Below are positions 49,160 to 61,279 of a stretch of 64,000 bases of DNA, one piece after another; positions within the stretch are counted from its first letter, which is position 1, and each line of letters opens with the position of its first letter. The stretch is from positions 11,752,363 through 11,816,362 of the forward strand of contig CM040449.1 of the NCBI GenBank assembly GCA_022749755.1. The letters are read 5' to 3'. A program made the translations under genes and the position numbers. Source of the stretch: Azadirachta indica (lineage: Eukaryota; Streptophyta; Magnoliopsida; Sapindales; Meliaceae). Under the pieces are notes generated by a model, which did no database searches, had not been told where the DNA came from, and was given only the letters and a program-made list of their open reading frames with translations.

Positions 49160-50854
49160 ATGAGTTCCGAGAATGTCACAGAGAACTGCCTGGGTTGGGC
49201 CGCAAGAGACCCTTCTGGAGTTTTGTCACCTTACAAATTCAGCCGCAGGCATCTGCTCTCTTAAATTCTTTTATTTCCCTGTAAAATTTGGTTTCTCTTG
49301 CTCAAATTTCAAGTACCCTTTGGGTGTTATCATTTTTCCAGGGCTCCTGGAAGTGATGATGTTTCCTTAACCATCACTCACTGTGGAATCTGTCATGCTG
49401 ATATTCTCTGGCCTAGAAATCAATTCGGAGACTCCAACTATCCTTTGGTTCCAGGGTACATATTTATATATATATATATATATACACCATCTCCCACTAA
49501 ACTGCATATATATATCTTCTCGGGTGCGGAGCTCTGTATTTTTAAACTATAGACATGAAGAAGTCTATATACAAAGTTGTCCTTGGGCATAGCTCAAGTA
49601 ATCTGGAATACACTTAAAGCTCCCAACTATCTTGAGTTCGAGTAACGATAAAGGTAAGAATTTAATATTTTGTGGGTAAGGCTTCAAATAATTGGTGTGG
49701 ATGTGTATAAATTTGCAGGCATGAGATTGTGGGAATTGTTAGAGAGGTTGGTTCAAATGTTAAAGGATTCAAGGTGGTAGACCATGTTGGAGTAGGGCCT
49801 TATGTTAATTCATGCAAACACTGCAAGTTCTGTGATGATAGACAAGAAAACTGTTGCGAGAATGGATTTGTTTTCACATTCAACGCCATTGATGAGGATG
49901 GAACCATCACAAAAGGAGGGTTTTCTACTTTCATTGTTGTTCATCAGAGGCAAGTTATAGTTAGTTGCAGTCTTGCTTTTTTCTTTTTCTTTTGAGAGAC
50001 TAATTGTCTGGTTGTTTAAATAAACCGACAGGTTCTGCTTCAGGATTCCTGATAACTATCCGTTGGCAGCAGCAGCACCGCTGTTATGCGCTGGAATCAC
50101 TTGTTATTCTCCAATGATGCGTTACAAAATGAACCAACCGGGCAAATCTCTGGGAGTGATTGGACTCGGTGGTCTTGGTCATATGGCAGTGAAGTTCGGA
50201 AAGGCTTTTGGATTAAACGTTACAGTTTTGAGCACAAGCGTTTCCAAGAAAGACGATGCCCTGAATCTGCTTGGAGCAGACAAATTCGTCATCTCATCTG
50301 ATCTTCAGCAGATGACTGTAATAAATCTATCTCTACGTGCATTTTGGCTATGCAGAAGAGAGTATCTATGCAAGCAATTAATATTCAAATATGATCAATT
50401 ATTTGCAGGCGTTGGCCAATTCATACGACTTCATGATTGACACGACATCCGGGGGTCATCCTTTTGATCCATATTTGTCACTGTTGAAAATCACCGGCCT
50501 TTACGTTCTGGTGGGGGCTATGGAAGAAGTCAGATTCAATACTCTTAACTTTATTATGGGTACTTAATGAGATTTCTGGACTGTGAACTTCATCTGGTCA
50601 AACATAAAGTCAGAATATTGGCCGTCTGACGAGATGTTTGTATTGAATATTTGGCAGGGATGAAGACAATAACAGGAAGGGTAATGGGTGGTACAAAAGA
50701 GACACAAGAAATGATAGATTTTTGTGCTGCAAAAGGAATACACCCAGAGATTGAAATAATCCCAATACAGTATGTGAACGAAGCTCTTGAGAGAATGGAA
50801 AACAAAGACGTTAAGTATCGATTTGTAATTGACGTTGCCAACACCATGAAGTGA
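49160..50854 (+). CDS. Cinnamyl-alcohol-dehydrogenase-like zinc NADPH dehydrogenase
   Basis: Six exons, 49160-49248, 49342-49455, 49719-49949, 50044-50317, 50409-50559 and 50658-50854, join in phase to 351 residues, normal for CAD. Catalytic-zinc ligands are visible: Cys in THCGICHAD, His/Glu in GHEIVG and Cys in PLLCAGIT. The structural-zinc cysteines are in [16 protein letters not shown]. The cofactor motif is GLGGLGH. The sequence resembles the Arabidopsis CAD1 type more than the lignin CAD4/5 type. Substrates would be cinnamyl or related aldehydes, including monoterpene aldehydes. Introns 1 and 3 begin with GC instead of GT; the intron 3 donor (AG/GCAAGT) is an ideal GC site, the intron 1 donor (AG/GCATCT) is weaker. 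If intron 1 were not spliced, a stop follows within a few codons. Confidence 0.88.
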
Positions 50855-51559
50855 CACTCGGAAGAGACAGATGTGCAATTTCATCCACATATTAGAACAT
50901 AGATTATCAACAAGAATAATATTATGCCGTTGTCATTTCTTTGTAAACGAATGCCGGGTGATTTTACTTTATTGGAAAAGCAATTACAGATTCCTCATGT
51001 TATCTTTAACTCAATGACAGAATGTGATTGGAGACATAAAAGAGAAAGGCGAAGAAAGCATTGGAATAAAATACTAGAGATAAGATAAATCTGGCAAACT
51101 GTAGAAAGTTATACTGATAATAAATATACACTCCGGAAGAGGGAGAGGAGAGAGAGAAGGTGGCAAATACATGCACTCCCTAGCTTACAAAAGACTCTAC
51201 GAGAGGGGAATAACATAGTACAAATGGACAAGCTCAACCAGCAATTTGGACTCTGCATGAATTCCCATCCCGACGTTGTTAGAGGGATATGAGGCTATAT
51301 TTGAATCATAAAATCAGAAAACAATTAGAAGAAATGAAGCAACTCAGAGGACTTAACATTTCATTGATAAAAAACACTATGCTATATGTTTTTACTTTCT
51401 GGAATTAGTACAAAGTGGGAAGGATGCCCTTATCTATTATGTTATGTACCGTGATTTCCAAGAAAGGGCCACAGGCAAATCTGCCGATCCTCATTCTCAT
51501 TGCTGCATAAACAGCCGTAATCAACAACCCAAACATCATCTTGATCAATAGAACAACCG
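50855..51559. other. Region between two convergent genes
   Basis: 3' UTRs of the dehydrogenase (+) and of the SEUSS-type gene (-). A GA-rich patch lies at about 51131-51162. No gene seen. Confidence 0.6.
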
Positions 51560-54500
51560 TTAAGGGGAAGGTTTCCAATCAAATTGTAGATTATTGAAAC
51601 CATTAACAGCTCCCAACCCATTGAGCAGCTGATTCCCCAAATCTTGTTGTTGATGATTCATGCTCTGGTCTCGAGCCATCGTCGCCATGCCCACCCTTCC
51701 GTTCATCATGGAGTTATTACCCATTGCAGGTCTGATTCCATTGACCATTGCCGACTGTCCAAGTCCACCACCCATGTTGCTGAATCCAGCAGTCCCCATA
51801 CCTGCATTATTATTGACTGTCCCATTTCCCACTAGACCATTGCCAGTGTTGAGAACAGTATTGTTACCCGTTGGCATAATTCCATTAACATTTTTAACAT
51901 CATTCCCCAAAGAACCAACACCAACCATGCTGCCGTTGCCACCATTAAGTTGGCTGCACATCATCATTTCATGTATGAATTTCTGGACAGAGCTTTGAGA
52001 ATCGCCCGGGTCAGCATCACCAGAAAGAGCTGGCTGTTGAGCAGATATATTTGCAGGTGAACTTGTTGAACTCATGTGATTGGCTGCTGTTAAGGCGCTG
52101 TGAGATGTTTGTGGGGGATTGTTAGATGATGAAGGCGTTGGCGAGTGAAAGGGAGAAGGGTTGGGTTGTGCCTGTGGAATCGTATTAGAGGAACCAGGGG
52201 ATGGCATCTGAATGGAACTTCCACCATAGGGACTGCTTGTGTTATTCATAGTATTTTGCTGTCTGGAATTCATAGAATTTTGATGGAGAAGCCCAACAAT
52301 GGTGCTTGCAGAGGAAGATGCAGATGCTGCACTGAGTGAATTATTTACATTAGCCACGCCATTGCTAGCTGCAATTTGCATTGCACTGGCCTGGACAGAG
52401 CTCTGATCGCCATTTGAGTTCTGGGCCACAGTTTGTTGTTGCTGCTGTTGCTGTAGCTGATCCTCAGGCTGTTGACTTGGACTGTGAAACCCAGAAGATG
52501 CATTTGTTCTACGAGGGAACTTGGCCAAGCTCTCTGCAAACAAGCAAAAAGAAAATTGAACCACCAGGATGCATGCATCAAGTAATATATTCCAAAATTC
52601 ACTCAAGACCATTTAAATCTGAAGCTAGAACTTAATATATATTAAGGCATAGAAACATGTACATCCCTGACACAGACAGGTCAAATAATAGTCTACTACT
52701 TAATACGTGGCTCAAAAATGACTCATAATTCTCCTTCGACTAACACTTTTACCCAAAGAATTTCTTTCATCTTCACCACTTATCAAAGTTGCTCCTCGAT
52801 CCACTTCCCACTTAAATTTCTTTTTTAGGTCACAATACATACAAAACTCTCAAAAGGTAATTTGTTCTCAAGACTTTAAAACCTCTAGCATAATTATTCT
52901 CTGCAAATTTTCGCTTTTAGAGTCTTGTTACTGACAAGTTATTTCTTTCCTCTTTCTCAGGCATTTGCCATAACTAAATGTGATGTATTTTATAAATTTA
53001 TTCGCATCTCTCATCACTGTCCCATGCATTCAACATATCAATAATAAGCCCTGGTATCTATGTCTTTCAGACTTTTTGCATATTTGATGTGTCTATAGCT
53101 TCCTGGTTGCACTAGAAACAGTGAAACTACTTCTTGATGCATATAATTTTTAAACCTTACCCACCCACTTGACATTTTTCAAAGGTTCCACGGTCCATAG
53201 TCTTAACAGGCACTATTCTTAAAGCCGTAAAACATAAAACACAGACACACTCTGTAACATGAAAAACAAAAACTCATACAACATGATTATTAGCAGATTT
53301 ACAAGTTATGTAATGTTTTATGATGCATGTTATCAGGACTATATGAATTACAACTAGGTGAATGAAAAAACTAAAAATAATCTCTCACAACCTTCCCACT
53401 ACCACATTCAAAGCAGAAGTCAAACAATTTTGAGAGAGAGAGAGAGAGAGAGAGAAATAAAATAAAACGCAGGAGAGGGAAAATAACAATAGCAATAATA
53501 TGAAAGGAAAATCTCATGAATCTTACCCATAGGTCCAGTCCCTGTTTCTCGACTGTAATCAATCAAGTCTTTCATGCTATTAACTACTTCTGATATCTGC
53601 AACATACCCAAAAGTGATAAAAGGATCAATAGGACCGCAAGCTATTTCCAATACTGTTCCTCAAAAGAAGCAGCTTGACTGAATTCTTGCAGTCAAAAAT
53701 CATTTTCAACAGAGACATCAATGATTATTAAAAGCAAAAATAATAAAACTATGATAAATGTCCAATATGAGATTAATTAAATATCGAATAAGTACAGATA
53801 ATCAGACTTATGAAAAAATAATAATAGAGGCATAGACAGTTCACATACTTCCATCATTATTACAGTAGTCTATAACCATAACCGAAACCAGAATTACATA
53901 AGCAGGCAGAAATTTATCAGGTAAATATTCAGTAATTTGCTCTGTGTGTGTGTGTGTGTGCGCGTGCACGCATGAATATTCTACACTAATTCACTGAAAA
54001 AAGCAATGTCTCAAAGTAAAGACATCTATGATCATTATAAAAGAAAACAAAATTTCAAATAAAAGAAAACACCCAAATTTTAACAGCTAAGGATCAGCAT
54101 GGGTGTCATGCCGCCATATTACCACAAGATAAAGGAAATTACCTGAAGGCAACGAACATATCTCTTTGTATATCCTAAATCATTCACCAATGGCACTTCC
54201 AAAGCTTTTGCCAATTGCCGAGCTGATGCAACAAACCTAAGCAAAAGAACTCAGCAAAATCAAATGAAGGCATTCCAGGTCAATATAGAGTGCAAAAAAA
54301 TCAATCACCCATAACTTTGGTATCATGATAAATAACTATGGAATGGACCGTCTACCACTGAATGTCTCCTGCATATTCCTAGCATGTCAACACCATCTAT
54401 ACGCATTAATAACACAATCTACCGACATTTACCAATAGTCCTTAAAACAATCTATTTTCCTACCACAAATGTTCCTCTCAAATATAGCTGCCTCTTTAGA

Positions 54501-57500
54501 TCAGTCATGTTTCAACTACACTGGAGATCAAACCCAAATCAGAAGAGCATTATTATGTATAGAAATTGCAAGTCAGTAATGAAGAGAAATGGGAAGTATG
54601 CGCCTGACTGTAGCACATTGAAAAATTCTGACGAAACACAGTGCATAAAAGTTTTGTATGATGCAATCAAAACTATAATTTTCATTGAAATAAAATTTGC
54701 ATGCCATACATGTCTAGTACAAATGCAGAAAGAAAAAGCTCTACCTAGGGAGACTACATAGCAACAACTTCAGGTTGATTAATCTGACTTTAAAATTGAA
54801 TTTGTTACTGAACAACTAAGACATGGCAACAAGAGACTTACATATTACAATTATTTTGCAATTCTGAGGGAGATAAATTCGATGAAGCATTCTGAGTAGC
54901 AGCTTGGTACTTCTGAGCTGCAGCCCCAAGCTGACTAACCTGCAAAACACAAATTTTACCAATCAAATATGAATGGCACATTGGTAGTGCCACGACTGTA
55001 ATTTCCCATCTATAACACAATATCAAGCATAACCTGTCGACACCAAAAAATATTGAATACGAATTATAACACAACATCAACCATAACCTATCCACTGAGC
55101 TATAATTCAAATCTAATCCAAAAATCTAATTACTATTGTTCAACTAATGATATTATTAGGTAGGACCAAAAGCATACATAAGCAAAGCTAAAATGACTTA
55201 AATGCCAAAGCACAATTACCCAAATACAAGAAGAATAAAAATAGTTCAAATTTATTGAAATTCTTAGTTCAAAAATTACGTTCCACTTCACTAATGGAGC
55301 AGCTGCCATCATACATCCTTGTATATTCTGCTGAAATTGCCTTCTTACACAACTGGAAATTAAATGGTAAAGTATTTAATTGTCTAAGAAGCAATACATC
55401 CACACCAAGTCCATTTAAATAACATGAAAATAATCTTTCTGCACTTTTTTATAAAGTGATCAGTCACAAATCCACTCAGTGAGAACAGTCAGCGCCTAAC
55501 ACAGTTTTACAACAAGAATTGGCATGAGAAGTCACCAAATCAACAACAATATGAAGTATTTCATTTTTTATCCTAACACTGATGCTGTACAGTATACCTC
55601 ATCAAGTAAAATTCAAAATGCTAACATATTAAAAAATAGAGACGCATTTATTTCATTTCACATCCACTCTCACAAATTGGAAAAGTAAATAAGGAAAAAG
55701 AAAACAATCTATACATCAAGGTCAACAAGTCAGGAACCAAATGAGACACAATTACTGGAAAATGGCAAGCATCCAAATAAGAAAAATAAATGACTACTTC
55801 AACTCAGCATCTTTGCCAACTAGGTTTAATAAAATAAACATTTCAGCATAACCGTATCGTACTCGATAATCAAGATTTTAATGTAAAAGAGCATCTTTCT
55901 AACATAATGAAATATTGATAAGTAAATATAGCTCGATTAATAACCTGGGGTATCAATAATCTTCGAGGGATAAGCTCTTCATGACGCCGAGCACAAAACT
56001 CCCAAGAACATATCTGACAGAAAGAAAGATGGAATGAGATGAGCCAAAATTTAATTTCAATTATAATGACTCAAAAAAGTAAGAAATGAGTGTCACCTTC
56101 AGGTCTGGAGAGAAAACTATCCGAAGTTGACCATCACGAACAACACGAAGCTGCTCAAAAACACTTTCTTGTATTGCTTTTGCATAGTCCAGTACAATTT
56201 GACCAGATGAATTCTGATATTCCCGGGGCATATCAACATAAAGAAGTTCTTCTAAAGTGCCACTCTCATACTTTATCTTGAAAAGCCTGGGAAGAACCTC
56301 AACAGTTGCCTCTGGAACAACAATACATGTAAATCAGGAAAAAATTATGAAAATAGCAGTGAGCCGCACTCTTAAACCATGCATTTCAAAAAGATGCAGT
56401 TCAAACTTCAAATTTAAGAAATCTGATAAATTGACATACCGAAGCCACGGCCTGACTTCCGGTTGCAAATCTCACAGTGCCATACATCCTGCAGAATTAG
56501 CAAATAAGGTTACATCAACACTAGTAATTTTTATGCGAACAGCAATTAAAACAATATTAATAATCAATGTGTTATGCTTGTGCATTACACCAGTAAAATC
56601 ATGGAATCACTCAGGGCATGTTTAGTATTGAGACATTGTGGCTTTTTGAAGCAAACAGCAATTAAACCAATACTATAATCAATGTGTTTTTCTTGTGCAT
56701 TACACCCATAAAATCTTGGAATCACTTGGGGCATGTTTGGGATTGAAGTGTTGTGGCTTTTATTCCCAGCTGCTGTGGATATACGTGGGGTGAGTGGAAA
56801 ACTAACAAACATTCACTAAAAATTGACATGGAGAACTTCAAATATGGTATTAAGAAGCGAATGAAATAAAATAAGATAAACAATAATAGTCCAACACATC
56901 AGTTAAGACAAGGTCAACAGAATCTACACATTACTAAAAATAATAGTTTAATCTCTTTAGGTTTCCTAGAAGCAGACCTGAGGAAAAACTCCAGTCGTTT
57001 GCCGGCCACTTCCATACATAGAGACACACCACTTTTTCTTGGCATTAGGAGCAAAGTACTCTGCAACAAATTTTCTCCAGAAATCGATATTGTTGTCCTG
57101 CATGAATATTAGGGACAATTACAAATCACAGCCACCATGCACCATAAGCTGACAATAGATTCTTCATGACTAGCAAATCTTACTTCAGGCCTGTGTTGTT
57201 GCTGATACATGTAATGTGTCAAACGCCGGGCACACATTCCTGGTTCATATACTGGTTTCACTGGAGATCTCATAGGCAAACCCTGCTGTTGAACAAAATG
57301 CTGTGGCAGTTGGGGACGTTGTTGAGGCAATGCCTTTAAGAGTTGCTGTTGCTGGTGTTGCTGCTGTAGCTGCAAGATCCTTTGTTGATGCAGAAGATTC
57401 ATTTGAGCAGCAGTAGCCTGAGAGGTTTGCCTTGACATGTGAAGGTACTGCTGTTGCTGCTGTTGTGGCTGCTGCTGCTGTTGTTGCTGTGGATGCAGAA

Positions 57501-58251
57501 ACATTGACTGATCTGAATGTTGCGGCTCCAGTTTTACTGGCGCCAGACTTCTAATATTCTGAATTTGTTGTGGCTCCAATTTCACTGGAGCAAGGGCTCT
57601 CAATGGTAACTGTTGCTGCTGCTGCTGCTGTCCATGTTGATCACTAGTTACCTGTGGCTCCAACTTAACAGCTCCAACACTAGCCAGCCCTCTAACTGAT
57701 TGAAATTGTTGTTGCTGCTGCACCTGCGAGGTGTTGTGTGCAGCAGAGAACTGTTGCATTGGTTGCTGACCATGCTGAAAATTCTGAGGGTCAAGCTGCT
57801 GGGACTGCTGTTGATCTGGCAACTGGTTACCAGAAGTGGTCGGAAACTGCTGACTCTGAACTTGACCAGATGAACCAGGATTCACCATGTTAGATGGCAC
57901 AAATGATGATGAAGAGGCACTAAAAGCCATTCCATTAGCAACACCTGAAAGTGGATCCGACTCTGCCCCAGTATCCATACCTCCACGCTGGCTACTGCCA
58001 GGACCAGAGAGCCCCGTAGCTGGACCCCCATTTCCAAAAGACTGATTTAAGAGCGAACTCACATTGGGTACATTTCCCAGCATATTCATATTCATGTTAC
58101 TAAACTGTGTTCGTGGTGACATAAGGGATGGAAACGCAGCTTGGGAAGGCAGAGGACCCCCTTGACCCCCCAACATTCCTGAATTCGACCGCAAAAGAGA
58201 AGGTGAAACAGACTGGGCACCACCAATAGGAGCCTGCCCCGGCGGTACCAT
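51560..58251 (-). CDS. SEU: SEUSS-type transcriptional co-regulator (LIM-binding-domain protein)
   Basis: Nine minus-strand coding exons, 57184-58251, 56978-57097, 56440-56488, 56097-56311, 55945-56013, 54842-54939, 54143-54236, 53527-53596 and 51560-52533, all GT-AG, join in phase to 918 residues. Residues 1-340 are Ser/Gly-rich and then Gln-rich (many poly-Q runs). The LIM-binding-like dimerisation domain follows (starting near MCARRLTHYMYQQQ, then FWRKFVAEYFAPNAKKKWC, and on through RYVRCLQISEVVNSMKDLID). The C-terminal ~320 residues are Gln/Asn/Ser/Gly-rich. SEUSS works in the nucleus with LEUNIG as a co-repressor in flower and embryo patterning; it does not bind DNA itself. It appears intact. 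A SEUSS-LIKE assignment is possible, but length and layout favour SEUSS. Confidence 0.93.
53432..53455. repeat. (GA)n microsatellite in a SEUSS intron
   Basis: About twelve GA units near the 3' end of the last intron as drawn on the plus strand. Confidence 0.9.
53943..53974. repeat. (TG)n/(CG) alternating tract in a SEUSS intron
   Basis: About 32 bases of strict pyrimidine-purine alternation (TG, CG, CA steps). Confidence 0.9.
56538..56765. repeat. ~113-bp tandem duplication in a SEUSS intron
   Basis: Two diverged copies (about 56538-56650 and 56652-56765) share cagcaattaaa, aatcaatgtgtt, cttgtgcattacac, ggaatcact and ggcatgttt in the same order. Confidence 0.75.
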
Positions 58252-59450
58252 TTTCCCAAAATCACAATAATATGAAAAACACTCTCCAAAAACTACAACT
58301 ATATCTAAAACAACATGAATTCAACAAAACTACAATTACACAACCAGACGAGAAAAACTGGACATAGAGCTCAAACCACTAAACAGTTCAACCCAACATC
58401 CAAGGTTATAGGCTTCCAAGTCTTCCTTGTGCACCAGCAGGAAAGGGTATGTTTTCTGCCTGAGCATGTGGTATTGAGTTCTACCGCAGACAAACCACAG
58501 ACTAAAGAGAACCAAAACCAAGGAACAATCTTTGATTCTGAACATTCTAGAGTTGGACCAACTCCACAACAAGAGCAATAATCGAACGGTTTTGGCATGA
58601 ATCTTCGCGTGATACAAGAATCCTTAGATCCACTGTAACTAGAAACATTCCAAGCAGAGTACAAATTAACGAACAATTTTAACTTTCAGTCAAAAATATA
58701 GCTTCTAAATCTCAATACAACCACACTATCAACCAAAACCCTCAAATAATAACCACGAATCAACTTCAATCAAATGTTTAAAAAAAACCCCAAATCGCAA
58801 AGTCCACAAAACCAAAAAAGTTCAATCAAAATTAAGCAAAACCCACAAAAAAAAGTTTGTTTGTCGCCACTTTAAGCTCAAATTTCAACCTCAAAAACCC
58901 CAAACCAAGATTCCGAGAGTCAAAAAAATCAGAACTTTCAAAAACAAAATCCAATTGCCGCTCAAACCATCAAGCAAACAGCTAAAAGAAGTTAAAAAGA
59001 ACAAGTAAAGCAGCCTCGATCGAGCCCTGGAATGGAAAAATCAACGATCCAAAGGCACGAAAGAGTGAAAAAATTAATGGGTATTGAAGCCAAGACAACA
59101 AAAGCAAAAGGGTCAAAGCTAAAGACTTGAATAACAAGACTTACCAGAGTTGAAACTGAACAGTAGCAACAGATATAAACTCTTCCACAATCTCCAAAAC
59201 AACCCAAAAGAAAAACAAAAAACAAAAAAAAAAAACAAATTTCCCACAACAATCAGCTCCTTTTTATTCCCACTTCCCCTTCATCAAACAGTTATCAGCT
59301 ACATAAGCTTGCACTCTAGGGTTCTTTCTTCCCCAAAGTCTTCAATCAAAAATCTCTGTTTCTTCCGGGTATTTCCTCAATTTTTTTTTTTTTAAGGGGC
59401 TCAGTGTATGTGCCCTGTTCTTCGCAGTATGCAATCTAGAGAGAGAAAGC
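58252..59450 (-). promoter_or_regulatory. SEUSS 5' leader with probable 5'-UTR intron
   Basis: A consensus donor (ctg/gtaagt, minus strand) lies at 59144 and a plausible acceptor (tttag) at 58305. This suggests an ~840-bp intron in the leader, with a first non-coding exon from about 59450 to 59145. CT-rich stretches near 59430-59480 resemble plant pyrimidine patches near transcription starts. Leader introns are common in this kind of regulator. Transcript data are lacking. Confidence 0.5.
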
Positions 59451-61063
59451 GTTAGAGAGAGAAAGAAAGGAGAATGTGTCTGTCCTTGCGGACGTCAAAA
59501 TTGTATTCGATCTGATTGAATTTTTCTTCATTCTTTCTTTACTTTACTTTCTCTCTCTTCTATTCTCTCAAATGAAGTCAAATCCTATTCTTTCTCTCTG
59601 TTCACTTATGCTTATGTTTTCATTACCACTGCCATTATGTTATGTTGTTTAGGTGCTTGCTTTCCATATGTTGTTTCTCTTAACATCATCATCATCATCA
59701 TTGTCATCATCTGATCACATGCATCATCATCATGCATCATGTTGGCGTGGTGTTTGAGAGGTTTTTCTTCCGTGTGATTGCTCGTACTGTTTTATGGCGC
59801 ACAACCGTTTTGTAGAACCGAACCGAAATAAGAAGCGCAACCGATTTAAGAGTCGATTTTATGTATTTTTTTTTAAGTAGATTTTTTTAGAATAAATTCT
59901 ATTTACCAGTTTTTAATAAAATTTTTTGTAATTATTTAAATATTTTTTTTTTTAAAAATTAATTATATTATAAAAATAAAAAATAGAGCATTTTAAATAA
60001 TTTTTTAATAAAATTAAAATATTTGCAATAAAAAACTTAAATTTTGATTTTTTAATAAAATTAAAATAGCTTTCCTGATCATTTAAAAATTCTTCTTCAA
60101 AATAGTCTAGAATTTTGACTTTTTCAAATATATTTTGATTAAAGGACGTAAAAAATTTGAAATATAAAAATACCATTTTTAGCCCATATAAAAAAATTTA
60201 CTAAACAATACTAGTTTGAACGGAACATATTTTTCAATATAAATTTCTAAAATTATGATATAAAACTTTATATTAATTGATATGATAAATGAAGTGATAT
60301 TATCATAGTTGTGTTATGTATTAAGTAATTATTTATATTATTATATACTGTAATATTTTTTAATAATGTTATGTCATTTGTCATATCAATTATCTTATAA
60401 TATCCTCTCAATATTATCACATAAATTTATCACAATAATGAATTAATATAATTTAAATTACTAATTAATATAAATTGATTGATTAAACTAAATATCATAA
60501 AATGAAAAGGATGTGTCACTAGATGATAGAGAATTTTAAATTGAGTTAGCTTAGATTTACTAAATAAGTTCAATAGGTTGGACATTTAAGCTACGAAACT
60601 AGCTTAATAATTAATCATATTTAATGAACTTTATTACATTAATTATGACTAATTAGTCTTATAAATATTAGTTAAGAAATATAAATATTTATTCAGTTTA
60701 TTGGCTATTTATTTTAAAGGAATTTATCAAATTTAATTCATATATTAATTTTTTAAATTAGTACATAATTACTTGCTAATTAGAATAGCAATTAGAGTGC
60801 TAAGGGATAAAAACAAGCATTTTCATAAATTTTTCATAACATAGTTAGAAAAAGAATAGGCACAAATACATCGGAAATTGAATTTAAATATCTCATCAAA
60901 TAATAATAATTAGGATGATTCATATGCCTTAAAAAAAAGAAATTAAAAATAATTATGTTGATATATGAATTTTTATATCGTAATAAGTGCTAGATATCTC
61001 GATTCATTGATCTTTTCTAGTATTACTTTTATATCTTTAGATCAAACCAATCACATTATTTCC
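59451..61063. other. Upstream flank of SEUSS, then AT-rich DNA
   Basis: A CAT/ATC microsatellite lies at about 59685-59740. No gene seen. Confidence 0.5.
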
Positions 61064-61279
61064 TTAGAAAATATTACGTAATTTAGATTGATATACACAG
61101 TAGTTTAAAAAATATTTGATACTCAAATCAATTAGTTCATTACTTAAATTTTTGGCACAAGTTTTTTTTATTATATTCTCTGAAAAATGTTTCATGTAAT
61201 GCCTCGTCGAAGAAATGCGACAAGAACTTGGCCTCTCATCTAATTCAGCCCAAGAGTTGATTGAGTTCTCGGGAAGCAT
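61064..61279 (-). pseudogene. Possible retrotransposon gag fragment
   Basis: The minus strand codes LPENSINSWAELDE and, after a one-base shift, KFLSHFFDEAL. This resembles the SWxEL...FLxxFF pattern of Ty3/gypsy gag. It is short and frameshifted, and no LTRs were found nearby. Confidence 0.4.

Noticed and set aside
51644..52635. Plus-strand open frames opposite the last SEUSS exon
   Set aside because: They are shadows of the Gln/Asn-rich coding exon on the minus strand.
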